NCBI GenBank assembly: GCA_037443685.1
Contig: JBBINX010000023.1
Coordinates: forward strand, 1 to 26,316
Length of the DNA: 26,316 bases
DNA from: JAHJRJ01 sp037443685
GTDB taxonomy: Bacteria > Bacteroidota > Ignavibacteria > UBA10030 > BY39
Direction: 5' to 3'
Shown here: piece after piece, positions 6,958 through 14,505 of the stretch
Position numbering within the stretch: the stretch's first letter is position 1
How the letters are laid out: every line of letters begins with the position of its first letter
Notes under the pieces: model-generated
The model's input: the letters and a program-made list of their open reading frames with translations, nothing else
What the model was told of the DNA's origin: nothing
Databases searched by the model: none
Program-made: the position numbers and the translations under genes

Positions 6958-9444
6958 TCAAGCCATATCGCGCCATTCGGTTATTTTTTTAGTAAATTCT
7001 TCAGCAAGCGCTAAAGCGGCTGTTTTGGTTTTTGCTTCGGCTTTAATATGAAAAATCGGATTTTCTTTATCGGGTATCAGGTGGACGCATATGTTGTCCG
7101 AATCGTTCTTCGTAAAATTAATTTTAATACCATCTATTAGTTCCCGGTTCTGCCCCTCGGTACCTTTCATTATGTAGCGCATGACTTTTCCTTTGGCGTC
7201 CCACGTGCAAGGGACTTCACTGTGGGCGCTATGAAACTTTATTACATTTTTGTTCAGAGTTCCTAACAACTCTTCTTTCAGCGCCAGCAACTCTAAAATT
7301 TTTACGAGTGAATACATCCCATCCGATGCGAAGAAAAAGTCGGTAAAAATAAAACCACCTTTCGTGCCGCCAACAAATGCTACCGATTTATCGCTTGCGG
7401 CTTCCATCATTGCAAGATGTGAGCTTTTAGTTTTAATAACTTCAATCGAATACTCTCGTGCCAGCTCGTCGATTTCTGCTGGTGCAGTTATAGGAACAGC
7501 AAATCTTTTTGTTTTCGGATTTACTTCAAGAAACAATTTTACCACGAGAGTAAGCAGTCGGTCGTGATTAATAATGTTTCCATTCTCATCAATTAAAGTT
7601 ATACGCTCCGCTCCGGAATCAATCATACACCCGAGGTCGTATTTCAATGATGTTACTATATGTGACAAATGTTTAAGTGATTCTTCCACTTCTTTTGGTT
7701 CGCGAGTTAATTTTCGAGGGTCAAGATGCGCATTCAGAGCGATTGTGTTGCAATTTAACGAGCCTAAAATCGTCGGGAATATTGTAGAAGCAACCCCATT
7801 CGAATAATCCAGAACTATCTTAAACTTGGCTTTGCTTATAGCTTCCAAATGTAAGGTGGATAGAAATGTTTGACGATAAATTTCGGTTGTTCGTTCAATA
7901 AAATTGATGTTGCCGACCTTGTGAGGCGCCGAGCGTAAAAAATCTTCGCCAAAAAATATGCGTTCGACCGATTTAGTTCTACCTATCGGCAAATCTTTCC
8001 CGTTCGAATTGAAAAATATTATATCGGTCATCGATTTATTGTAAGGTGATTTTCGAATGTGCACACCACCCGCATCGTGACCAGAACTTAATTCGTGACG
8101 AACTAATGGAATAGGCATTGCACGCATATCGTTGATATTGATCCCCGCCGACATTAATCCGCATATTAGAGCGCGGTTCATCATTCGCGATACGTTATCG
8201 GAATCGCGGCTGGTTACGATTGTTTTGCCCTCGCCTAAAAATGTTCCGAAAGCAGCTCCGAGTTTTGCCCCGAATTCAGAATTCATCTCGATATTCGATA
8301 AGCCCGTAATTCTTGCGTCAGTAAAAAGTTCCTTTAGCCACCTATCTTCAAGAACCAAGCTTCGGTTCAGAATTGCACCTTCTTCTACAGTCTTCTCAGG
8401 CCAGAGTTTAATATTAGAAATTAACCGCGCCCCGCTGCCGATTTTACATTTATCACCTATAAAAACATTATCTGAGATTGTTACTCGGTCACCAACTTCA
8501 CAACCGAATCCTAACACATCAGCCGATAAGTCGGCATCACTTCCTATAATTGTGTTCGACCAGATAACGCTATTCCGTATTATAGAATTCCTTCCGATTT
8601 TACAATTATCACCGATAACAGAGTTAAAAATTTTTATATTTTCTTCGCTTAAAAAATTTTTTCCGATATAAATGTTTTCTTTTAAATTATTCGAATTTTT
8701 ATATTGCATCCCTTCAATAGGAAGCTTTACCTTGTCGGAAAGGAAGTCCAAATGGGCTTCTTGATATTCATTTAGGTTACCGATATCACGCCAGTATCCA
8801 TCTGTGATGTAACCATAAAGCCCTAAGTCCTTTTCTAAAAGGAGCGGAAATAAATCTTTGCTGAAATCGAATTCTTCGCGATAAGGAATAAGATCGAATA
8901 TTTCAGGTTCTAAAATGTAAATTCCGGTGTTAATCGTATCCGAGAATACTTCGCCCCAGGCGGGTTTTTCTAAAAATCGAGTTATCTTTCCGTTGTCGTC
9001 AGTAATCACTATTCCGAATTGAAGAGGGTTTTTCGAATGAGTTAAAACAATTGTAGCTTTTGCTGATTTTTGCTTATGAAATTCGATTGCGTGTGAAAGA
9101 TTAATATCAGTCAAAACATCGCCGCTGATTATGATGGCTCGTTCTTTTGGGATACCGATAGTAGTTATTGCATTTTTTACACTACCGGCAGTTCCGTAGT
9201 CGGCGTCAGCTTTCACATAACTCATATTAACACCGAGCCATTCACCGTAACCGAAGTAGTTCGAGATTGCTTCCGGATGAAAGAATAGAGTGGCTATAAT
9301 ATTAGTAAGACCATGATTCTTTAGAAGTCCAATAATATGTTCCATGATTGGTTTGTTCATCATGGGTACCATCGGTTTTGGCAAATTGGCAGTTAACGGC
9401 CTCAATCGAGTTCCGAATCCACCGGCCATTATCACGGCTCTCAT
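6958..9444 (-). CDS. Mannose-1-phosphate guanylyltransferase-like / phosphomannomutase-like fusion protein
   Basis: An 828-residue, three-part protein. Residues 1-235 are a nucleotidyltransferase with MAGGFGTRLRPLT (6-18), LPKP (21-24) and ISGDV at 106-110, expected to make an NDP-sugar such as GDP-mannose. Residues 255-365 carry left-handed beta-helix hexapeptide repeats (FNSVIGDNCKIGRNSIIRNSV and onward). Residues 375-828 are related to phosphoglucomutase/phosphomannomutase. In this part all four signature loops differ from active enzymes: GVHIRKSPYN (460-469) replaces the phosphoserine loop TASHNP, DSGAER (609-614) replaces the metal loop DGDxDR, GGTKGG (692-697) replaces GEMSGH, and PDKENP (791-796) replaces SGTEP. 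The sugar specificity cannot be read from sequence. It is the first gene of the hisS-lgt run and lies 73 bases after a response regulator gene. Confidence 0.87.
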   Translation of the reverse strand: MRAVIMAGGFGTRLRPLTANLPKPMVPMMNKPIMEHIIGLLKNHGLTNIIATLFFHPEAISNYFGYGEWLGVNMSYVKADADYGTAGSVKNAITTIGIPKERAIIISGDVLTDINLSHAIEFHKQKSAKATIVLTHSKNPLQFGIVITDDNGKITRFLEKPAWGEVFSDTINTGIYILEPEIFDLIPYREEFDFSKDLFPLLLEKDLGLYGYITDGYWRDIGNLNEYQEAHLDFLSDKVKLPIEGMQYKNSNNLKENIYIGKNFLSEENIKIFNSVIGDNCKIGRNSIIRNSVIWSNTIIGSDADLSADVLGFGCEVGDRVTISDNVFIGDKCKIGSGARLISNIKLWPEKTVEEGAILNRSLVLEDRWLKELFTDARITGLSNIEMNSEFGAKLGAAFGTFLGEGKTIVTSRDSDNVSRMMNRALICGLMSAGININDMRAMPIPLVRHELSSGHDAGGVHIRKSPYNKSMTDIIFFNSNGKDLPIGRTKSVERIFFGEDFLRSAPHKVGNINFIERTTEIYRQTFLSTLHLEAISKAKFKIVLDYSNGVASTIFPTILGSLNCNTIALNAHLDPRKLTREPKEVEESLKHLSHIVTSLKYDLGCMIDSGAERITLIDENGNIINHDRLLTLVVKLFLEVNPKTKRFAVPITAPAEIDELAREYSIEVIKTKSSHLAMMEAASDKSVAFVGGTKGGFIFTDFFFASDGMYSLVKILELLALKEELLGTLNKNVIKFHSAHSEVPCTWDAKGKVMRYIMKGTEGQNRELIDGIKINFTKNDSDNICVHLIPDKENPIFHIKAEAKTKTAALALAEEFTKKITEWRDMA

Positions 9445-9517
9445 ATTAGCTACCTATCTTTGGAATGTTGATGTGAAAAGTTTAGAAAAATTTACAAAAA
9501 TTTCTATTATATTGCAA

Positions 9518-10906
9518 CTAATCTGTAACTACTATCCCGTATTTCTTAATCTTCAAGTATAAAGCTTTTGAACTTATTTTTAGAATATTAGCGGTTTTGG
9601 TTCTATTACCCTTCATAACTTTAAGTACATCTCTGATATATCCTTTTTCAACCTCTTCCATCGATAAGAGGGCTAATTCTTTTTTATTAATATTAATATC
9701 AGTTGTTGGAGTGTGTCGGTTCGGTTGTGGATCGGATACTTTGGTATTTAATCTTAGATCGTGCGGATAAATAATATTGTTGCTGGAAAGAATAACCGCT
9801 CCTTCGATTACGTGCTCTAACTCTCTGACGTTACCGGGCCAGTCGTGGCTCAATAATAGTTCCATCGCATCCGGGCTAATAAATTTTGTTTCTTTCGCAT
9901 TAGCCTTCTTTTTAAGGAAAAAATCTACTAATAATGGGATATCATCTTTTCGATCTCGTAGCAAAGGAATTTTAAGAGTAAAAACATTTAATCGATAATA
10001 TAAATCTTCGCGAAATTTTCCCATTTGAGTTTCGTTTTGAAGATTTTTATTTGTTGCAGAAACTACTCTGAGGTCAGCGTGCATTTCATTTGTGCCGCCC
10101 ACTCTTCTAAAATTTCCTGTTTCCAAAAAACGGAGTAGTTTTGGTTGGATTGTTAAGCTTATGTCGCCGATTTCGTCTAAAAAAAGTGTCCCGCCGTTTG
10201 CCACCTCGACTAATCCTGCTTTTGCCGTATAAGCATTCGTGAAAGCCCCTTTTTCGTAACCGAATAGTTCGCTCTCTAATAAAGTGTCTGGAATAGAGGC
10301 ACAGTTCACAGCAACAAACGGTTTATTTTTACGAGGGCTATTTTTATGTATCAGATTTGCAATTAACTCTTTACCGGTTCCGCTTGAACCTTCAATCAAT
10401 ACAAAAGAATCGCTGTCGGCAACTTTTTTAGCGTTGTCGATTACTAGTTGGAAAGCGGGGGATGAACCGATTATTTTGGAACCAGTTATTTTTGAGAGTT
10501 CGGTTTCCATCAATTTATTTTTTATAAAGAGTCGTTTTCTCTCGAGTGCCCGCTCTAATACGTTGAGCAACTCGTCGATTTCGTACGGCTTTCCTACGAA
10601 CTCGTAAGCGCCGAGTTTTATAGTCTGTACTACTGTTTTAACATCGCTGAATCGTGAAAGTATTATGACTTGTGTGTTAGGATAGTTTTCTTGCAGAAAT
10701 TTTAAAACTTCTATACCGCTGATTCGAGGCATCTTGATATCCAATAAAATTGCATCGTAGATGTTTTTTTGTAAAGAGTTGATTGCTTCAGCTCCGTCGA
10801 ATGCAAGATCAACAACGTACCGTTCTGTCTCCTCCAATTCAAACTTTAACAATTGTATTAACTGAATCTCATCATCAACGATTAGAATTTTATCACGTTG
10901 AAGCAT
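9518..10906 (-). CDS. Sigma-54-dependent response regulator with GAFTNA loop
   Basis: A 462-residue NtrC-family regulator. The receiver (about 1-125) has D11/D12, phospho-acceptor D56, S84 and K106-P107. The AAA+ domain has Walker A EGSSGTGKE (172-180), Walker B LFLDEIGD (241-248), and WPGNVREL at 356-363. The sigma-54 contact loop reads GAFTNA (220-225) instead of GAFTGA. The C-terminus ends in a Fis-type helix-turn-helix (KGNRTKTANILKISSKALYLKIKK). Its ATG overlaps the stop of the upstream receiver gene as TAATG, so the pair is translationally coupled and probably belongs to one pathway. No kinase is adjacent. The likely role is phospho-dependent activation of sigma-54 promoters, with unknown targets. 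Confidence 0.92.
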   Translation of the reverse strand: MLQRDKILIVDDEIQLIQLLKFELEETERYVVDLAFDGAEAINSLQKNIYDAILLDIKMPRISGIEVLKFLQENYPNTQVIILSRFSDVKTVVQTIKLGAYEFVGKPYEIDELLNVLERALERKRLFIKNKLMETELSKITGSKIIGSSPAFQLVIDNAKKVADSDSFVLIEGSSGTGKELIANLIHKNSPRKNKPFVAVNCASIPDTLLESELFGYEKGAFTNAYTAKAGLVEVANGGTLFLDEIGDISLTIQPKLLRFLETGNFRRVGGTNEMHADLRVVSATNKNLQNETQMGKFREDLYYRLNVFTLKIPLLRDRKDDIPLLVDFFLKKKANAKETKFISPDAMELLLSHDWPGNVRELEHVIEGAVILSSNNIIYPHDLRLNTKVSDPQPNRHTPTTDININKKELALLSMEEVEKGYIRDVLKVMKGNRTKTANILKISSKALYLKIKKYGIVVTD

Positions 10907-11274
10907 TATTCACTTAACACTCTTTCTATCGTGGTGAGCAGGTCTACCAAATCGTAAGGTTTGCTGACGAAATCCTCCGCCCCTAATTTTTTTGATTCAA
11001 TTGCATTTTTTAGGTCGGCAAAACCAGTCAACATTATAACTTTAAGATTTTTATGATTTTCTTTAATATATTTTAAAACTTCGAAACCATCAACATTCGG
11101 CATTTTGATATCCAGAAGTATGAGGTCGAAAGTTTTCTCCCTAATGGTGTCTATCGCAATTTGACCGTCGGATGCGGTTTCTACATCATATCCTTCGCCT
11201 TTTAATTCTTGGCTTAATACAGTTCTCAGAGTATCTTCATCATCTACTACTAAAACTCGATTTTTATCTACCAT
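10906..11274 (-). CDS. Stand-alone response regulator receiver (CheY-like)
   Basis: A 122-residue protein that is only a receiver domain: VLVVDDEDTLR with paired acidic residues, phospho-acceptor Asp in LILLDIKMPNVDG, Thr in VIMLTGF and Lys in FVSKPYD. It has no output domain, so it may act as a phosphate shuttle or by protein contact. I chose the ATG at 11274, which has AGGAG at 11281-11285 with six bases between; a TTG two codons upstream is possible but badly spaced. A strong promoter-like pair lies at 11331-11359. The stop overlaps the next gene as TAATG. Its sequence closely resembles the receiver of the downstream regulator, which suggests duplication within the cluster. Confidence 0.92.
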   Translation of the reverse strand: MVDKNRVLVVDDEDTLRTVLSQELKGEGYDVETASDGQIAIDTIREKTFDLILLDIKMPNVDGFEVLKYIKENHKNLKVIMLTGFADLKNAIESKKLGAEDFVSKPYDLVDLLTTIERVLSE

Positions 11275-11330
11275 AAACAACTCCTATCGATTGGTGTTTT
11301 AAATATTCCAGATAAAATATTTTTGGTTTA

Positions 11331-11359
11331 AGTATAAGAAATTGATTCCAGAAATGCAA
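11331..11359 (-). promoter_or_regulatory. Sigma-70-type promoter for the receiver/NtrC operon
   Basis: On the minus strand TTGCAT (11354-11359) is separated by exactly 17 bases from TATACT (11331-11336). Transcription would start near 11324 and give a leader of about 50 bases with an AGGAG before the ATG at 11274. The spacing and hexamers fit a vegetative promoter rather than the Bacteroidetes-type TAnnTTTG element. Confidence 0.5.
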
Positions 11360-11374
11360 ACAATCGACTAAATC

Positions 11375-11403
11375 TTGATTATTGTACATACAAATGTTAT
11401 AAT
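11375..11403 (+). promoter_or_regulatory. Sigma-70-type promoter for the receiver-DHp gene
   Basis: TTGATT (11375-11380), a 17-base spacer and a consensus TATAAT (11398-11403) face right. Transcription would start near 11410, which places the TTG at 11416 almost at the 5' end and favours the ATG at 11428 as the true start. Only 15 bases separate this -35 from the -35 of the opposing promoter at 11354-11359, so the two are back to back. Confidence 0.55.
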
Positions 11404-11427
11404 TAGGATAAGAAATTGGATTTTTAT

Positions 11428-12081
11428 ATGATAAACGAACAAATTAATGTGCTTCTGGTAGATGATGATGCGGCTTATGCTAGTCTTTCCCATCATCTGA
11501 TGAATCGGTTCCCTAATAAGAAATTTAACATTTTGTGGAAAGAAAATGGGGACAGCGCTCTAAAAGAATTAAAAACCAATCAACAAATAGATATAATTCT
11601 GGTGGATTATAACATTCCTGGAAAAAACGGTTTAGAGATCATTAAAGAGATCAGAAGAGAAAATATTTTCACACCAATAATTTTATTAACATCAGTCAAA
11701 AATTTTAAAGTTGCAATCGAAGCTATGAAATATGAGGTTGAAGATTATCTGGTAAAAGAAGAAGCGGTCGATACTTTGCTTCCACGGACAATTCTTACTG
11801 TATTAGAACGAGTGAAAATTAAAAAACAAATTGCAAAAGCCGAAAAAGAAAAAATTATTTCAGGTAAAAAAGCAGAAGCAATCCGGGAACTCATCGTTGC
11901 TATATGTCACGAATTCAATAATCCGTTAGCCGCAATCAAAATTAGCACAGATATAATTGCCCGGCGTGATATTTCTCCGGAAATGAATGAGATATTAAGT
12001 CATTTAGTAAATAAACTCAACTTTATTGAAAAGGAGATTGCTACTTTACGAGATTTGGATATTTCAGAATTGAAAACCTAA
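11428..12081 (+). CDS. Receiver domain fused to a histidine-kinase dimerisation (HisKA) domain, no ATPase
   Basis: A 217-residue protein. The receiver (about 5-125) has D12/D13, phospho-acceptor D60 in ILVDYNIPGKNG, T88 and K110. A charged helical linker (ERVKIKKQIAKAEKEK) leads to a HisKA segment at about 145-210 with the H-box ICHEFNNPLAAIK, phospho-accepting H161. The protein then stops: there is no N, G1 or G2 box and so no HATPase_c domain. Hybrid sensor proteins of this order normally continue into the kinase domain. No in-frame continuation exists after the stop, and a terminator follows. It may pass phosphate between partners or block a kinase by dimerisation. The gene diverges from the receiver/NtrC pair. 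A TTG at 11416 is an alternative start. Confidence 0.85.
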   Translation: MINEQINVLLVDDDAAYASLSHHLMNRFPNKKFNILWKENGDSALKELKTNQQIDIILVDYNIPGKNGLEIIKEIRRENIFTPIILLTSVKNFKVAIEAMKYEVEDYLVKEEAVDTLLPRTILTVLERVKIKKQIAKAEKEKIISGKKAEAIRELIVAICHEFNNPLAAIKISTDIIARRDISPEMNEILSHLVNKLNFIEKEIATLRDLDISELKT

Positions 12082-12174
12082 CTTGCTTTTATAGACGGAT
12101 ATCTATATATTTAAATAACTATGATTATCCCGATCACCAAAAGAGTAATATTAGACAACATAAGTAATCCTAAT

Positions 12175-12200
12175 GTCCTGCAAAACAGGACTTTTTTTTT
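12175..12200 (+). terminator. Strong hairpin terminator, possibly also leader attenuator of the next operon
   Basis: A perfect stem GTCCTG/CAGGAC with a CAAAA loop is followed by nine T residues. It lies 93 bases after the receiver-HisKA stop, which fits a terminator for that gene. It also ends only 14 bases before the ATG of the Nif3-like gene, so any promoter upstream of it would have to read through it. Confidence 0.8.
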
Positions 12201-12214
12201 ATATAAATTTATAG

Positions 12215-13321
12215 ATGATAGTAAAAGATATAAATAATCTACTAGAAGAATGGGCTCCTAAGAATATAGCGTGGGAAAGAGACAATATCGGTTTGCAGGT
12301 CGGGAGCTACGGTAACCCTGCCCTAAAGATACTTGTTGCGTTAGATGCTACCGAAGAAGTTGTTGATGAAGCTATTAAAAAGAATATCGACTTAATAATA
12401 ACACATCACCCGTTAATATTCGAACCGCTTAAAAATGTTACTACAAACGATGACCGGGGAAGGCTGATATTCAAACTTATCGAAAATAAAATTTCACTCA
12501 TAGCAGTTCACACAAATTTAGATTTTACTAAGGGCGGCGTTAGTTTCACTTTATCTCAAAAATTGGATTTAACCAATATAAAGATTCTCAAAAAATCAAA
12601 TAATCACATAAAGAAAATTGTTGTTTTCGTACCTTCAGAATACACGGAAAAAGTAGCTGAAGCGATGGCATACGCGGGTGCTGGTTCGATCGGTAATTAT
12701 GAATATTGTTCATACAGAAGCCCTGGCATTGGGACATTTAAGGGTAGCATCGAATCTAAGCCGTTTATTGGAAAAGCGGGTGAGTTTGAAAAAGTGGATG
12801 AGATAAGGTTAGAAATGATCGTTCCCGATTGGAGAGTAACCGAAGTAACAGATGCCATAACTAAATCACATCCTTACGAGGAGCCGGCTTACGACATTTA
12901 TCCCCTAGAAAACGAATTTCAGTTTTATGGTGCAGGCGCTATCGGAACATTGGAAGAAGAATTGACACAAAAAAAATTTTTACAACACGTTAAAGAAAAA
13001 TTAAATGTCGAAAATATCCGCTATGTTGGAGGTGCCCGAGAAAAAATTAAAACTGTTGCTGTTTGTGGCGGTTCGGGAGGCAACCTACTCGCCGATGCAT
13101 TGGCTTGCAAAGCTGACGCGTTTGTTACTGGTGATGTTACCTATCATTTATTTCAGCAGGCGAAGGATAAAATTTTGCTCGTCGATGCTGGCCATTTTGA
13201 GACTGAAATTTCTATAGTCGATACTATCGTCAATTATCTAAAATATAAATTAGCACTTCTAAAAGAAAATATACAAGTTATTCAAACAACATATTTACAA
13301 AACACTATACAAAATATTTAA
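12215..13321 (+). CDS. Nif3-like dinuclear metal centre protein (NIF3/YbgI family)
   Basis: A 368-residue NIF3-family protein. This is the long form, with a middle ferredoxin-like (PII/CutA-like) insert at about residues 130-235 between the two halves of the metal-binding domain. Metal ligands are visible: THHPLIF with H64/H65, AVHTNLD with H99 and D103, and DAGHFETE with H327 and E329. The insert carries the conserved SHPYEEPAYD at 218-227. The family forms toroidal hexamers with a two-metal site; often annotated as GTP cyclohydrolase type 2, but the physiological role is unsettled. The zinc-ribbon protein gene follows directly, a common pairing in bacteria. No Shine-Dalgarno precedes the ATG. 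Confidence 0.9.
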   Translation: MIVKDINNLLEEWAPKNIAWERDNIGLQVGSYGNPALKILVALDATEEVVDEAIKKNIDLIITHHPLIFEPLKNVTTNDDRGRLIFKLIENKISLIAVHTNLDFTKGGVSFTLSQKLDLTNIKILKKSNNHIKKIVVFVPSEYTEKVAEAMAYAGAGSIGNYEYCSYRSPGIGTFKGSIESKPFIGKAGEFEKVDEIRLEMIVPDWRVTEVTDAITKSHPYEEPAYDIYPLENEFQFYGAGAIGTLEEELTQKKFLQHVKEKLNVENIRYVGGAREKIKTVAVCGGSGGNLLADALACKADAFVTGDVTYHLFQQAKDKILLVDAGHFETEISIVDTIVNYLKYKLALLKENIQVIQTTYLQNTIQNI

Positions 13322-13337
13322 ATAATTGGAGCGAACT

Positions 13338-14069
13338 TTGGAAGATAGATTGCGTTACCTGTACGCCTTACAAAAAGTTGATTTGCATCTAGATGAGCTC
13401 AACGAGATGAAAGGAGATTTACCTCAAATTGTTGCGGAGTTGACTGCGAAAGAGAATGAACTTAAATCAAAAAATGAAGAGTTCGAAAATACTATAAAAA
13501 GCAATATCATTAAAAGCGATGAAGCAGACGTAGAGATACTTAGCTTAACCGAAAAAATCGAAAAGTATAAAAAACAACAATTTGAAGTCAAGAGTAATAA
13601 ACAGTATGATGCTTTGACCCGTGAAATCGAGAATGCCGAAAAACAAATTGAACAATTAGCAAAAGATGTGAGTGTTTATGAGGGGCATATTAAAAACCAT
13701 AAAGCCGATTTAGAAACTTCGAAGATGGAATTAGAAGCAATTATGTCAGAATTGAGCGAGAAAAAGAAGGAACTTGCAATAGTTGCGAAGGACAACGAAG
13801 AAGAAGAATTACAGTACCGCCATCAACGAGACAAATTAGTTGTCCGCATAGATAAACAGGTTTTAGTACAATACGAAAAAATTCGGAAAGCCAAAAACGG
13901 AAAAGCAATAGTAGCAGTTAAACGAAATTCTTGCGGCGGTTGTTTTAATATTGTCCCAGCTCAAAAGTTACTCGAATTACGTCAAAACGAAAAACTTTAT
14001 ACTTGCGAATATTGTGGTAGAATTCTCGTATCAGATAAAATTGTAGAGACGAGTTCGAATATTTTATGA
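13338..14069 (+). CDS. CT398-like coiled-coil zinc-ribbon protein
   Basis: A 243-residue cytosolic protein. Residues about 15-185 form a long charged coiled coil, with the family motif SNKQYDAL at 86-93. The C-terminus is a zinc ribbon with two CxxC pairs: C199/C202 in NSCGGCF and C223/C226 in YTCEYCGRIL. The family is known from Chlamydia CT398, which is reported to bind sigma-54 and a type III secretion component; a similar sigma-54 contact here is only a possibility. I chose the TTG at 13338 because GGAG at 13328-13331 lies six bases upstream; a TTG at 13326 is an alternative. It lies between the Nif3-like gene and the ribonuclease HI gene, overlapping the latter by 4 bases. Confidence 0.85.
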   Translation: MEDRLRYLYALQKVDLHLDELNEMKGDLPQIVAELTAKENELKSKNEEFENTIKSNIIKSDEADVEILSLTEKIEKYKKQQFEVKSNKQYDALTREIENAEKQIEQLAKDVSVYEGHIKNHKADLETSKMELEAIMSELSEKKKELAIVAKDNEEEELQYRHQRDKLVVRIDKQVLVQYEKIRKAKNGKAIVAVKRNSCGGCFNIVPAQKLLELRQNEKLYTCEYCGRILVSDKIVETSSNIL

Positions 14070-14482
14070 CGATACACGCTTTTATTGATGGTGCTTCAAG
14101 GGGCAACCCGGGCGACAGTGGTATAGGAGTAGTATTAAAAGACCAGACAGGTAGCTTCATCGAATCGATAAGTGGTTATATCGGTAAAACTACAAATAAT
14201 ATAGCCGAATATTCGGCTTTATTAGTTTGTCTTAACAAAGCTATTGAGATAAGCTGTAAGCATCTGATTGTATTTTCGGACAGCGAACTTTTAGTACGAC
14301 AAATTAACGGACAGTATCGCGTGAGAAACGAAGGAATTAAAAAAATTTATCAACACATTCAACGTGTTTTGACAAAATCGGCGGTCAGATTCGAGGTCAA
14401 ACATATTAACCGCGAGAGAAATAAAGAAGCCGATTTATTAGCCAATGCGGGAATAGACAGCCGCAGGCGCATTAAAGTTTAA
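14066..14482 (+). CDS. Ribonuclease HI family protein
   Basis: A 138-residue RNase H fold protein that should cut the RNA strand of RNA-DNA hybrids. The four catalytic acidic residues are in place: D8 in FIDGASRGNPG, E48 in NIAEYSALL, D72 in FSDSELLVRQ and D123 in NKEADLLAN. The form lacks the basic protrusion of E. coli RNase HI and resembles the compact RVT_3-type proteins. Its ATG overlaps the preceding stop (ATGA), so it is probably translationally coupled to the zinc-ribbon protein. The RNase P RNA gene starts about 24 bases later. Confidence 0.9.
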   Translation: MTIHAFIDGASRGNPGDSGIGVVLKDQTGSFIESISGYIGKTTNNIAEYSALLVCLNKAIEISCKHLIVFSDSELLVRQINGQYRVRNEGIKKIYQHIQRVLTKSAVRFEVKHINRERNKEADLLANAGIDSRRRIKV

Positions 14483-14505
14483 TTAACATATATCAACATC
14501 TGCAA

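Noticed and set aside
8132..8671. 179-residue plus-strand frame inside the sugar-nucleotide fusion gene
   Set aside because: It lies antisense to the hexapeptide-repeat region of a clear protein, is full of Ser/Pro/Ile, and has no ribosome site. It is a shadow of the repeat periodicity.
9445..9517. Promoter for the sugar-nucleotide fusion gene in the 73-base gap
   Set aside because: A TATAAT occurs on the minus strand but no acceptable -35 lies 16-18 bases upstream, and the AT-rich context makes chance hexamers likely. No -24/-12 sigma-54 site was found there either.
12121..12237. Small ORF of 38 codons starting at the ATG at 12121
   Set aside because: It runs through the terminator hairpin and T-run and into the Nif3-like gene in another frame, and has no ribosome site, so it is unlikely to be a gene.
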